NCBI RefSeq assembly: GCF_020055635.1
Contig: NZ_JAIPUT010000022.1
Coordinates: forward strand, 1-62,051
Reading direction: 5' to 3'
Length of the DNA: 62,051 nucleotides
From: Marivita sp.
GTDB taxonomy: Bacteria > Pseudomonadota > Alphaproteobacteria > Rhodobacterales > Rhodobacteraceae
Shown here: positions 46,551 to 54,780 of the stretch, piece after piece
Numbering within the stretch: position 1 is the stretch's first letter
Layout: every line of letters starts with the position of its first letter
Notes under the pieces: generated by a model
Database searches by the model: none
Told to the model about the DNA's origin: nothing
The model's input: the letters and a program-made list of their open reading frames with translations, nothing else
Position numbers and translations under genes: made by a program

Positions 46551-47729
46551 ATGAACCGGACAACCGCGCCGCCCGCGCGCGATGATGCTTTCTTGCGCAT
46601 CTCGGCGCATCTGGCCGACCGGACTGATATTGCCTCGGCGTTACAGGCTGTCGCGGACGAGATATCAGAGGTCATCCCCTTCACCCATGCCGACCTGTGC
46701 CTGATCGACCGGCCCGGCTGGCTGGCCAGTTACGAGGTCGGCATCACCACGCGCTGGTCGCGCACGCGCACTCGGATCGAAGCCTCGCCGGTGCGCGATC
46801 TGTTTAACGGGCACTGCGATTCCATGTTGTGCGACGACGCGATGCAGGATCCCCGCCAGACCTTCGAGGGCGCCGTTTCAGAGCCGATTTTCCATCATAC
46901 GCTGCGGTCGCGGGTGCATGTCCTTCTCAAGGTGATGGGGCGCACGATTGGTACGCTGAACCTGTCGCATTCAACACCGGGACGCTACGATCAGGAAACC
47001 GTCCAGCTGGCGCAGAACGTGGCGGATATTCTGGGCCCGTACCTGCACGCACTGCAAACAGCCGAGCGCGAACAGCGCGCCGCCCGGATCGGCCAAGAGG
47101 CGCAGGCGCGTGAGGAAGGTTTGCGGCGCGGCGCGCTGGAACTGACGCAGGCGCTGGAACAGGAACGCCAGCGCATCGGCATGGACCTGCACGACCAGAC
47201 GCTCGCAGACCTCACCCGCCTGATGCGCGAGATCGAGGAAGGCGCGACGCCGAACCGGGCGGATCTGGACCGGCGCATTTCCGAGATCATCGCCGATCTA
47301 CGTCGCATCATCGACACGGCCGTGCCCACGCTGTTGGAACTCTTCGGTTTCGTGCACGCGGTGCGCGTGCATCTGGAACGAGCCGTGGGCGGTGCTGCGA
47401 TTGTTGCCGAGGTGATCGACCTGTCGGACAACGCGCCGGACAGGCTGAATGGCACCATTCGCACCGCTCTTTTCCGCATCGCGCAAGAGGCGATCAACAA
47501 CGCCGCACGCCATTCCCGTGCATCGCGCATCGAAGTCAGGATAGAACCAGCGCCTGCCTCCGGTCTGGTTTTGACGATCCGCGATGACGGCTCCGGGCTG
47601 CCGACCGCACCCGCGCGCACGTCTGGGCTGGCACACATGCGGACGCGGGCCAGCCTGATCTCGGCAGAGTTGGATGTTGCCAGCGACCCAGGTTGCGTCG
47701 TGCGCGTCCTGCTGGAGGGACAGGCATGA
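46551..47729 (+). CDS. GAF-domain histidine kinase, NarL/LuxR-type (HisKA_3)
   Basis: 392 residues with GGGAGGAGG upstream. No membrane segment is seen, so it is cytoplasmic. Residues about 25-165 form a GAF domain, then a coiled coil (170-205), then the phosphoacceptor H214 in RQRIGMDLHDQTLADLTRLM, then an ATPase domain with QEAINNAARHSRAS (N-box) and IRDDGSGLP (G-box). It phosphorylates the response regulator encoded next. Its GAF domain presumably detects an intracellular signal. Being divergent from the sugar ABC operon, it likely controls it. Confidence 0.9.
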   Translation: MNRTTAPPARDDAFLRISAHLADRTDIASALQAVADEISEVIPFTHADLCLIDRPGWLASYEVGITTRWSRTRTRIEASPVRDLFNGHCDSMLCDDAMQDPRQTFEGAVSEPIFHHTLRSRVHVLLKVMGRTIGTLNLSHSTPGRYDQETVQLAQNVADILGPYLHALQTAEREQRAARIGQEAQAREEGLRRGALELTQALEQERQRIGMDLHDQTLADLTRLMREIEEGATPNRADLDRRISEIIADLRRIIDTAVPTLLELFGFVHAVRVHLERAVGGAAIVAEVIDLSDNAPDRLNGTIRTALFRIAQEAINNAARHSRASRIEVRIEPAPASGLVLTIRDDGSGLPTAPARTSGLAHMRTRASLISAELDVASDPGCVVRVLLEGQA

Positions 47730-48460
47730 AAGTCCTGATCGTCGAAGACGACCAGTTTCACGGCAGCTATCTGCAGGACGCGCTGTCTGAGGCTTTGCCA
47801 GAAGTGACCGAGATCATCAGCGCCTCCGACGGGCTGGAAGGCGAGGAGGCCGCTCGTCAACCCGGCGTCGATGCCATCGTCATGGACCTGCAGATGGCCG
47901 ATCGGAACGGCATCGAGGCCGCGCGCACGATCTGGTCGGAACGACCTGACAGCCGTATCATGTTCTGGTCCAACTACGCCGACGAGGCCTATCTGCGCGG
48001 CATCGCCAAGGTCGTCCCACCGGACACGGCCTACGGATATGTCCTCAAGACCGCCTCGCGCGAACGTCTGAAACTGTCGCTGAGGGCCGTGTTGATCGAA
48101 GGGCAGATCATGGTCGATCGCGAAATTCACCGCCAGCAGAACCGGGGCGACATACAGCGGGCGCGGCTTGATGACAGCGAATATGCCGTGCTGATGGACC
48201 TTGCCCTTGGCCTCCAAGACAGGCTGATTGCAGAGCGTCGGGGTATGTCACTGCGCACAGTGCAAAACCGGCTTCTGTCGCTTTATGAGAAACTCGGCGT
48301 TGATTCTGATCTGGATGCGGGGTTGACGTTGAACAAACGGGTTCGGGCGCTGCACCGTGCCCTTGTGACGCGCGCAATCAATGTTGAGACGCTGGAAACC
48401 GCACAACGCGATCTGAACGAGTGGCTTGTCGGCCGCGCATCCCCGGGCCGCAGAAGCTGA
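47726..48460 (+). CDS. NarL/LuxR-type response regulator
   Basis: 244 residues from the ATG overlapping the kinase stop by four bases. The receiver domain has acidic residues D8/D9 and phosphoacceptor D54 (IVMDLQMADRNG), plus the lysine in YVLKTASRE. The output helix-turn-helix is LGLQDRLIAERRGMSLRTVQ with NRLLSLYEKLGV. It continues about 60 residues beyond the DNA-binding domain (ALVTRAINVETLETAQRDLN), longer than a standard NarL protein. Target: probably the sugar operon promoter between 46333 and 46550. Confidence 0.88.
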   Translation: MKVLIVEDDQFHGSYLQDALSEALPEVTEIISASDGLEGEEAARQPGVDAIVMDLQMADRNGIEAARTIWSERPDSRIMFWSNYADEAYLRGIAKVVPPDTAYGYVLKTASRERLKLSLRAVLIEGQIMVDREIHRQQNRGDIQRARLDDSEYAVLMDLALGLQDRLIAERRGMSLRTVQNRLLSLYEKLGVDSDLDAGLTLNKRVRALHRALVTRAINVETLETAQRDLNEWLVGRASPGRRS

Positions 48461-48593
48461 CGATTGTTGTAGGAAGGCACGACCGTTCCCACCAAAGTGA
48501 TGTTTCAGAACGTGCCATCGCGTCCGTTCATTTACCTCGACTAACAGAGGATTTCTCGATGAACATTGAGCACACCGCCTCACCGCGCCCGGC

Positions 48594-49264
48594 ATGGCGT
48601 CGCTCGGGCGCTCCTACCTCGGGGAGAGCGGCGTCCTGCACACCCGCCTCTCGATCGGCGGCGGGAAGGTCACGGTCACGGTCACGGACTGGCTCAACTT
48701 CGGCGATGCGCCCTCGGGCGTGCTCTGCTGCTTGGTGTCGCCCGCTCCCGTGGCGTTCGAGTTGCGCCTGGCGCCGCGCCCCGATTTCGGGCGTGGCGCG
48801 GCGGTTCCGGTGCGGCTCGCCGACAAGTCGTTCGCGATCGAGAACGGCGGCACGGTCCACGCCTCGCATCCCCTCACCATGACCGGGGAGGACATCCTCT
48901 GCTCGGTTCCGGCGGGCGAGAGGCCCGGCCGGTGCTGGCGGATGACGCACCCGAACCTCCGCCGGATCTCGCCACCCTGCAGCGCTGGCGCGACCTCTCG
49001 CTCGCTGCATGGGATCTGATCGCGGGGAAACCGCAACCGGAAATCTACGGCCGTGAGATCGCCGACTCGCTCCGGGCGCTCCGTATGCTGACCTACGAGC
49101 CGACCGGAGGCATGGTCGCGGCGGCTACGACGTCCCTTCCCGAGATTCCGGGCGGGACGCGGAACTACGACTACCGCTACGTTTGGCTACGCGATGCCGG
49201 CATGATCGCGAGCGCGCTCGTCCGGGCCGGTGACGGTGGGCTCGACGCTGAGGGCTTTCTCTGA
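48594..49264 (+). pseudogene. GH15-family glycoside hydrolase, broken fragment
   Basis: The first piece reads RSYLGESGVLHTRLSIGGGK and VTVTVTDWLNFGDAPSG, the N-terminal beta domain of GH15 glucoamylase/trehalase-like proteins. Near 48925 the frame changes, and the second piece reads LRALRMLTYEPTGGMVAAAT, TSLPEIPGGTRNYDYRYVWL and RDAGMIASALVRAG before a stop at 49264. The second piece is the start of the catalytic barrel; the catalytic glutamates further on are missing. Both ends and the frame are damaged, so it is not functional. Confidence 0.8.
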
Positions 49265-49811
49265 GTCACGACGCCTGACGAAAAAGGTCCTCTTCGTTGA
49301 AAGGCTGGCTCTTTTCTGCCTTGGCACCTTTTTCGTCGGGCTACTGGTTCGATCGAGTGTCCGGCCTCGAGGGGCCATGGGTCTGTTCCGGTAGGGAGTG
49401 TGATCGACTTCACCTGCGATCTTCGACGGCAGAGAGATCGGGGCGAAGCATCCACCACGCTGAAGCTCTTCTTGCTCGGAACAATCCCAAAAATTGAAGA
49501 AACCCGGGTGGAGACACCCCCACCCAGGTGAACTATTTAACAGTAATCTACTTGCAACAATACAAGTAACTGCCGAGTATTGGTTTGGTTCCGAAGGGGC
49601 CCTTTCGGCGCTATTGTCGCTCAGCATTCGGCTGTCGACATCGATCAACGGCACGCCGCAATTCATCGAAGCCTCCGACATCTGTGGCCATTTCCCGAGC
49701 TGAGGCTGCACAGGTACGCCTGCCTTGATGATCGCGATCATCAACACGGGCATGCAGGCCGCAAACATCTCGAGAACGTCAATTTCACTTTCCACCTAAT
49801 GGATCGAAGCC
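49265..49811. other. decayed region before the IS200-like element
   Basis: About 550 bases. An open frame on the minus strand (49795 down) begins plausibly (MFAACMPVLMIAIIKAG) but matches nothing I know. An imperfect inverted repeat CCCGGGTGG/CCACCCAGG lies at about 49504-49530, without a T-run. I see no gene here. Confidence 0.4.
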
Positions 49812-49849
49812 ACCGGCTTCCAGCCGGTCCGCTTCAGCGAATCTGATGT

Positions 49850-49914
49850 GATCTTCCTCCCCAGAATCTGAAGCCCCCGAAAGGGTATGGCTTCAGATTC
49901 TGGGGAGGAAGATC
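49850..49914 (+). repeat. 26-bp perfect inverted repeat that hides the tnpA ribosome binding site
   Basis: Arms 49850-49875 and 49889-49914 are perfectly complementary. The loop contains CCCGAAAGGG, itself a hairpin with a GNRA-type GAAA loop. The right arm includes GGGGAGGAAG and ends directly before the ATG of tnpA at 49915. In mRNA the Shine-Dalgarno sequence would be locked in the stem. In IS200, a 5' leader hairpin is known to restrict transposase expression in this way. Confidence 0.85.
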
Positions 49915-50313
49915 ATGCGCTACTCGTCATCCGCGCACACGCGATTCTATCACAGATACCACGTCGTGTGGGCGACGAAGTATCGGTACAAGGTTTTAAA
50001 GGGCGCAATGCGCGAGCGGATCCGAGAAATCATTATCCAGACGTGCGAAGAGCTGGGTGTCCATATCGTGAAGGGTGTGTTGGCGCGCGATCATGTCCAC
50101 ATGTTCCTGTCAATCCCGCCGAAGTTGTCCCTGTCCGATGTCATGCAGCGCATCAAGGGCCGCTCATCCCGCCGCATCCAGATGGAGTTTCCCGACCTGC
50201 GCAAGCGCTACTGGGGCAGGCGCTTTTGGGCGCGTGGGTATTTCTCCACGACCTCCGGGAACGTGACCGACGACGTGATCAGACAATACCTGGAATTACA
50301 TTCCTCCAAATGA
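49915..50313 (+). CDS. tnpA: IS200/IS605-family Y1 transposase TnpA
   Basis: 132 residues, the normal length. Characteristic blocks are RFYHRYHVVWATKYRYKVLK, the HUH metal motif in ARDHVHMFLSIPP, PDLRKRYWGRRFWARGYF and the catalytic tyrosine in DDVIRQYLELH. It cuts and rejoins single-stranded DNA at the element ends. The frame is intact. The start codon is fixed by GGGGAGGAAG, which is buried in the upstream stem. Confidence 0.93.
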   Translation: MRYSSSAHTRFYHRYHVVWATKYRYKVLKGAMRERIREIIIQTCEELGVHIVKGVLARDHVHMFLSIPPKLSLSDVMQRIKGRSSRRIQMEFPDLRKRYWGRRFWARGYFSTTSGNVTDDVIRQYLELHSSK

Positions 50314-50344
50314 TGCCACCGGCGTCAGCCGGTGCGTCCTTCAC

Positions 50345-50758
50345 TACATTTCTGGCGCCAATAGCGGCGCGCGCGACATCGCTGTGACAGCGCCAGTCCT
50401 GAACACCGAAAGCGCCGATGGCGCCAAGATCGCGATGACCGCACCGGTTCTGCAAGACCGGGAAGGCGCGGGCAATATGATCTTTGTCCTGCCCGAGGGC
50501 CTGACCCCCCTGACCGCGCCGGTACCGACCGATGCGCGCGTCTCGCTGACGACGATCCCGCCGCGCCGAGTCGCTGTGGTACGCTATTCCGGTTTCCTGA
50601 CCCAGCGAGCCTCGACCGAGGAAGCCCGGCTGCGCGACTGGCTGGCGCGCAAAGGCCTGAGGGCGACGGGGCCGGCCGAAATTGCCGGTTACAACCCGCC
50701 TTGGACCCTGCCGCCCTATCGCCGCAACGAGGTTCTCATCCCCGTCGAACGTGACTGA
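50345..50758 (+). pseudogene. SOUL haem-binding family protein, N-terminally truncated
   Basis: The frame reads YISGANSGARDIAVTAPVLN, then KIAMTAPVLQ, MIFVLPEGLTPLTAPVPTD, PPRRVAVVRYSGF and ends at a TGA at 50758. These are the middle and end of SOUL proteins, including the doubled I-A-M/V-T-A-P-V motif. The first 60-70 residues are missing and the frame begins at the right end of IS200-like copy 1. No matching N-terminal piece is seen left of the element, so more than a simple insertion has taken place. Haem binding is unlikely to be retained. Confidence 0.8.
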
Positions 50759-50820
50759 CCGCGCGGTTCCGTCTCCGCCATGCCCCGCAGCTTTCAGTAT
50801 CCACGCCCTGGAGCAAACCC

Positions 50821-51280
50821 TCCGACTTCCAGTCGGAACCGCTTCAGCGTGAAAGAATCGCGTCATGCAATATGACACCGGCAAACACTGCGTTTTCTAT
50901 CACCGCTACCACATCGTCTGGTCGACCAAGTACCGTTACACGGTGCTGACGGGGGCACTGAGACTGCGGGTGCGCGACATCTGCCGGCAGGTCTGCCGCG
51001 AGAACGAGGTCGACATCTTGCGCGGGGTGCTGTCGAGCGATCACGTCCACATGTTCGTCTCAGTGCCGCCGAAGCTCGCCATCTCCGATCTGGTGCGCAA
51101 GATGAGGGCCGTTCGTCCCACAAGGTGCAACGGGAGTTTCCAGCCATCCGAAAGCGCTACTGGGGCTGCCGATTTCGGGGGCGAGGGTACTTTTCAACCA
51201 CCAACGGTGCCATCACGGAAGACATTGTACTTCAGTACCTGGAACAGCACATCGCTGATCCTACCGGCGCCAGCCGGTAG
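50821..51280 (+). mobile_element. IS200-like insertion element, copy 2 (frameshifted)
   Basis: Left hairpin TCCGACT-TCC-AGTCGGA (50821-50837) followed by CCGCTTCAGCG, as in copy 1. Right hairpin CTACCGGC-GCCA-GCCGGTAG (51261-51280), whose last bases are the transposase stop codon. The shared left-end layout shows it is a relative of copy 1, but the interiors differ, so it is a separate element and not a duplication. Together the copies bracket the SOUL fragment. Confidence 0.8.
50865..51280 (+). pseudogene. IS200/IS605-family transposase TnpA, frameshifted
   Basis: The frame from ATG 50865 reads HCVFYHRYHIVWSTKYRYTV and the HUH motif SSDHVHMFVSVPPKLAISDL, then becomes nonsense near 51107. 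Another frame continues RSSHKVQREFPAIRKRYWGC, RGRGYFSTTNGAITEDIVLQ and YLEQH with the catalytic tyrosine, to TAG 51278-51280. A single-base change restores the whole protein, so inactivation is recent. Unlike copy 1, it has no long hairpin before the start. Confidence 0.88.
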
Positions 51281-51454
51281 TCGTTCAGTAAAACTCCGTA
51301 TTTTTTCGTGTATGAGATAGCCAATACGGTGACCACTTGCTGATCTTGTCTTGGTAGGTCTAAGATTACTGACTCCCACATATGTCTATTTTTGCAACCG
51401 GATCGTTGGGAGCTGATTAATCTAAGCTGTTGTAATTAAAAGATTTCGAAAGAA

Positions 51455-51508
51455 TTCAAAATCCCCCGGCTTAACGGCCTTGTCGGTTCGAGTCCGACCT
51501 TGGGTACC
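51455..51508 (+). tRNA. 3' half of a tRNA-Leu(CAA), probable attachment-site remnant
   Basis: Bases 51455-51461 (TTCAAAA) fit an anticodon loop with CAA. They are followed by a 3' anticodon stem (TCCCC), a class II variable arm (CCGGCTTAACGG), a T arm (GTCGG-TTCGAGT-CCGAC), and an acceptor strand CTTGGGT-A-CCA ending at 51508. The 5' half is missing: the bases before 51455 do not pair with the stem or acceptor. A tRNA 3' half in this form is the usual scar of a genomic island that integrated at a tRNA gene. Apart from it, 51281-51650 shows nothing. Confidence 0.75.
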
Positions 51509-51650
51509 AATCGCTTGAAGTGTTTTCTTCATGTATCACATGAGACTCGTCGAATGGTCGTGACGAGGGCCCCAAGGCGTCCTGCCCAGAATCACGGCCG
51601 GATTTCGGAAACGCTGTTGCGCCACCTGCGCATCGCTGCACCCGCGCCGT

Positions 51651-52871
51651 TCACCTGTCCATCACCAGCACCGTTCCAAAGGATGGTGGCCGGACGACAG
51701 GGGTCGGCACCGTCCAGACAACGGCATGGGATGGCTGTGCCGGTACCGGCGCGTCAAGGTCGGTCAGCACCACCAGGAGCGACGGGGCGAGCCGCTGGCA
51801 AAGGGCGAAGACCGGTCCGAAATCGGTTCCACCGCCGCGCCGCAGGTCGAGCCGGGTCAGCGCCTCGGGCCGGTCCAGCCGCGTCTGGCTGTGAATTTCG
51901 GTGTCGAATCCGATCAGGTGCAGCTCGGCGTCGCTCCGGCGCTGGATGCCCAAGGCTTCGGCGGCAAAGAGATCGAGCTGGCTGTCCGTCACCGAACTGG
52001 ACGTGTCGAGCGCCACCACGATGCGCGGACGTTGCACGTCACGGGACAGACCGGGCTGAAAGGCGGGGGGCGGGGTGGCTGCGCGCCGGGCGAGAGACTC
52101 CTGCGCGATCCAGCGCGCGGCCGGGCGTTTGCTTGACAGGCGCGGGACGTCGCTCGCGGCCTTGAGCAATAGCCGGCGCAGGCGCAGTTCCCACGCGATT
52201 GTCGCCTGGGGAAGATCGCCGAACCGGATCAGGGCCGGGCCGATGCCGATCCCGGCGGACCGGCCAAGCTCCAATGCCTGATCGACGCGGGTGGCCCAAA
52301 GGTCGCTTTGGGTCTCGAACCGGCCCTTGCTGGTCAGGTCGGGGGCGAAGCGGCGTTTCATCATGTAGTCGTCGAGCCTGGGGTCGAGGCGCGACGGGTC
52401 GCCGTCCATCGGGGCGGCCAGCGCGTGATACAGACGGTCGGTATCCCAGTCCGCAAGGATGTTCGGGGCCAAAGTGTCCAGGCCGGGCAGCAGGTCGATC
52501 AGCTCTTTCGCGCGCACCGCTGGCCGGGGCAGCGCGTGACCGCCCGCCAGAAGCGCCTCGTTGACGATGGCATCGGCAGCCAGCGTGTAGAGCCTTGGCT
52601 TGAACCCGCGTCCAAGCCGCGTTGCCATCTCGGCCTGTCGCGCAGAGTGGCGCAGCGCCACGTGCAGGACATGATGGGCGGCCAGACCGATCTGTTCAGG
52701 AAGCGAAAGCTGCGTGAAGGACGGCCCGTAAAGTATTGTATCGCCGTTGGTTTCGGTTTCGGCCTCGTGGTCACGATGGCCGCACCATAAGGCCAGCGCG
52801 GCAATCGCCGGATCCGCATCGCCCATCTGCGCCAGCGCCGCGCGGGCGCGTTGGCTGTGCGGACCGGACAT
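51651..52871 (-). CDS. VWA-like/putative metallopeptidase domain protein (DUF2201 type)
   Basis: 406 residues. The N-terminal part has GLAAHHVLHVALRH at residues 62-74, where family members usually have HExxH; here the catalytic Glu is His (H66-H67-x-x-H70), so peptidase activity is doubtful. The C-terminal part is VWA-like, with the MIDAS start VVALDTSSSVTDSQLDLF and RRGGGTDFGPVF, and ends LLVVLTDLDAP. Proteins of this kind pair with MoxR ATPases and act as adaptors that load or remodel metal-dependent enzymes. The MoxR-like gene lies directly upstream, two bases apart. Confidence 0.82.
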   Translation of the reverse strand: MSGPHSQRARAALAQMGDADPAIAALALWCGHRDHEAETETNGDTILYGPSFTQLSLPEQIGLAAHHVLHVALRHSARQAEMATRLGRGFKPRLYTLAADAIVNEALLAGGHALPRPAVRAKELIDLLPGLDTLAPNILADWDTDRLYHALAAPMDGDPSRLDPRLDDYMMKRRFAPDLTSKGRFETQSDLWATRVDQALELGRSAGIGIGPALIRFGDLPQATIAWELRLRRLLLKAASDVPRLSSKRPAARWIAQESLARRAATPPPAFQPGLSRDVQRPRIVVALDTSSSVTDSQLDLFAAEALGIQRRSDAELHLIGFDTEIHSQTRLDRPEALTRLDLRRGGGTDFGPVFALCQRLAPSLLVVLTDLDAPVPAQPSHAVVWTVPTPVVRPPSFGTVLVMDR

Positions 52872-52873
52872 GG

Positions 52874-53980
52874 CTAAAGCGCCCCGGCCTCGGCCCGATC
52901 CTGCGCATATTCGGCATAGGCGGAAGAGCTGCGAAACGCCTCTTGCAGGTCTTGCGCCAGCGCCTTGCGGATCAGAAGCTCGAAGCCGAAGCTGGTCAAT
53001 TCGCCAAGCGGCAGCGATTGCAGCCGGTCGGATTTCAGCCTGCGCATGTCGGCCATGACCTCGATCACATCGCCGATCGTGTCGGCATCGGTCTGCGCCA
53101 GCAGCCCGTAGATCAGGCCCACCAACCCGTTCAGCGTGTCGGGATACAGCTCTGCGCGGTCTTTGCGCGGCGCGGCCAGCATGTCCTGCACCGTGACCAT
53201 TGCGTCCAGTTCGTCGGCCACGCGGGCGAACTCGGCAGAAGGGGCCAGACCGACGGTGCCAGCCACCATCGTGTCGCGGATGCGCCGGTCCGGCACCGCG
53301 CGCATGATCTGGCTCACCCGTTCCCAGGACCGGGGCGTGCAGGCGATCATCTCGCCGCGTCGCAGGCTGTCTTCGGTGCTGTCCAGAAGATCGGGGCGCG
53401 CGCGCAGGAACGCCGTGACCGCCGGATGCAGCGACTGGTCCACCGCGTAGCGTTCCAGCCAGTCCTTGGCGTTGGCGGTGACATGCAGATGCACCAGCCG
53501 GTCCGACAGCGCCGTGCCCATCTCGTAGGCCACCGCGCCATCTTCAACCGTGTTGCCGGCGGCGACGACAAACACGCTGTCGGGCAGCGTGTGCCGACCG
53601 ACGCGGCGTTCCTGCAACAACCCGTAGACGGTGGGTTGCAGGTAGGGCGACGCGGCGGTGAGTTCGTCGAGAAACAGCACGGCAGGCGTGTCGGGGCTGT
53701 CCGGCAGATCCTCGGGCCGGTACCAGAGCGTCTTGCGGGTCTCGTGGTCGTAGTAGGGCAGGCCGCGCAGGTCCTGCGGTTCGATCGTGGTCAGGCGGAT
53801 GTCGTAAAGAGCGGCGCCGATCCGGTCGGCAAGTGTCTGGACCAGCTGCGTTTTCCCGACGCCGGGTTTGCCGTGCAGCATCCAGGACGTCATCAGCGCG
53901 CCGCTGCGCTGCGCCTCCCATGCGGCGTGCAGCACCTCGAGCGCGTCGCCGGCGGACAGGGTCTGGGCGTTCACGCTCAT
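52874..53980 (-). CDS. MoxR-like AAA+ ATPase
   Basis: 368 residues. Walker A is HGKPGVGKTQLVQTLAD (residues 36-52), Walker B AVLFLDELTAASPYLQPTVY, with sensor 1 in FVVAAGNTVEDGAVAYEMGT and an arginine-rich sensor 2 region (CTPRSWERVSQIM). It is a helix-2-insert type AAA+ of the kind that partners VWA proteins. Such pairs act as chaperones in maturation of enzyme complexes. The client is unknown. It overlaps the membrane-protein gene upstream by four bases. Confidence 0.88.
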   Translation of the reverse strand: MSVNAQTLSAGDALEVLHAAWEAQRSGALMTSWMLHGKPGVGKTQLVQTLADRIGAALYDIRLTTIEPQDLRGLPYYDHETRKTLWYRPEDLPDSPDTPAVLFLDELTAASPYLQPTVYGLLQERRVGRHTLPDSVFVVAAGNTVEDGAVAYEMGTALSDRLVHLHVTANAKDWLERYAVDQSLHPAVTAFLRARPDLLDSTEDSLRRGEMIACTPRSWERVSQIMRAVPDRRIRDTMVAGTVGLAPSAEFARVADELDAMVTVQDMLAAPRKDRAELYPDTLNGLVGLIYGLLAQTDADTIGDVIEVMADMRRLKSDRLQSLPLGELTSFGFELLIRKALAQDLQEAFRSSSAYAEYAQDRAEAGAL

Positions 53981-54681
53981 GCGGGGGCTTCCTCGGGCGC
54001 GGGCGCATCCAGCAGCGCCGCCAGACGCGCATGGCCCGAGACACCGCGCGTGTCGAAGGTCACCGCGCGCAGGAAGGTGTCGTCGCGCAGGTTCGCGCGG
54101 TGCAGGTCGCCCGCGGTGAACGTGGCGTCGAAGAGGTGCTCCGCGATCAGGTCGCGCTCTGCCGGGTCAAGCGACAGGATGCGCGGCTTGCCCTCGCTTG
54201 TCTGCACCGACACGAGGGTGAGGGGCGTCACATGGGCCAGTTCGGATTGTTCGACCACCAGCATCAGGTCGCCGCGCGTCTGGTCGCGATGGGCGGCGAT
54301 CCGTGTCAGCACCCGCCGCGCGCGGTAATTCAGCGTGTCGAGCACCCGTGCGGCATCGTCCTCGGAGATCAGTTTCGCGCGCTTGTCGGGTGACAGGCGC
54401 AGCACCTTCATCTCGAAGAACCCGATGACGATGATCATCGCCACGGGCGCCTGCGAGATCGGCAAGGCCAGGTCGCGCCAGATGAACATGGCCGCCACGA
54501 AGGGCGAGAGCGCAATGAAGTAGCGCAGGGGTTCGTTCTCGAAGATCACCCGCGCGACCATCGCCGCGCCGCCGCCCCTGGGCAGGAACGCGATGCGATG
54601 CAGCACCTTGCGCGGAACCGATCCGGTTTCGAGCGCCTTGGGGTTCCAGACGGTCTCCGGGGTGAGGATGAACACAGACAT
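53977..54681 (-). CDS. hypothetical membrane protein, first gene of the MoxR/VWA operon
   Basis: 234 residues from ATG 54681. Two hydrophobic segments (about residues 48-66 and 72-88) are flanked by a basic N-terminus; residues 90-234 are soluble and helical, with ALISEDDAARVLDTLNYRAR-like and DLIAEHLFDATFTAGDLHRA segments. I do not recognise the family. Coupling to the ATPase gene suggests that it anchors the MoxR/VWA machinery to the inner membrane. It is divergent from the ABC gene at 54781. Confidence 0.75.
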   Translation of the reverse strand: MSVFILTPETVWNPKALETGSVPRKVLHRIAFLPRGGGAAMVARVIFENEPLRYFIALSPFVAAMFIWRDLALPISQAPVAMIIVIGFFEMKVLRLSPDKRAKLISEDDAARVLDTLNYRARRVLTRIAAHRDQTRGDLMLVVEQSELAHVTPLTLVSVQTSEGKPRILSLDPAERDLIAEHLFDATFTAGDLHRANLRDDTFLRAVTFDTRGVSGHARLAALLDAPAPEEAPA

Positions 54682-54780
54682 GCGTTCGGAAATAGCACCG
54701 CGCGCCGACGCGGCAAAGTGTGCCGGTGCTTTTTGCGCGGTCGGGCTTTTCCTTTCTGCAGGGCGTGATAGCTCAGTCGC

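Larger units (their letters stand above)
49812..50334 (+). mobile_element. IS200-like insertion element, copy 1 (apparently intact)
   Basis: The element has no terminal inverted repeats, as expected for the IS200/IS605 superfamily, but has subterminal hairpins. The left one is ACCGGCT-TCC-AGCCGGT (49812-49828) followed by CCGCTTCAGCG. The right one is CACCGGC-GTCA-GCCGGTG (50317-50334), four bases after the transposase stop. These are the structures that Y1 transposases recognise on single-stranded DNA. A SOUL-family reading frame begins within about 10 bases of the right end without its N-terminal part, so the insertion seems to have cut that gene. Exact ends cannot be set by eye. Confidence 0.8.

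Noticed and set aside
49187-49795. Long minus-strand open frame across the GH15 relic and the region after it
   Set aside because: It overlaps the recognisable GH15 sequence on the other strand and its own translation matches nothing.
50821-51280. REP-associated (RAYT) element because the right hairpin ends in GTAG
   Set aside because: The protein has the short IS200-type form and the ends carry IS200-like subterminal hairpins rather than a REP pair.
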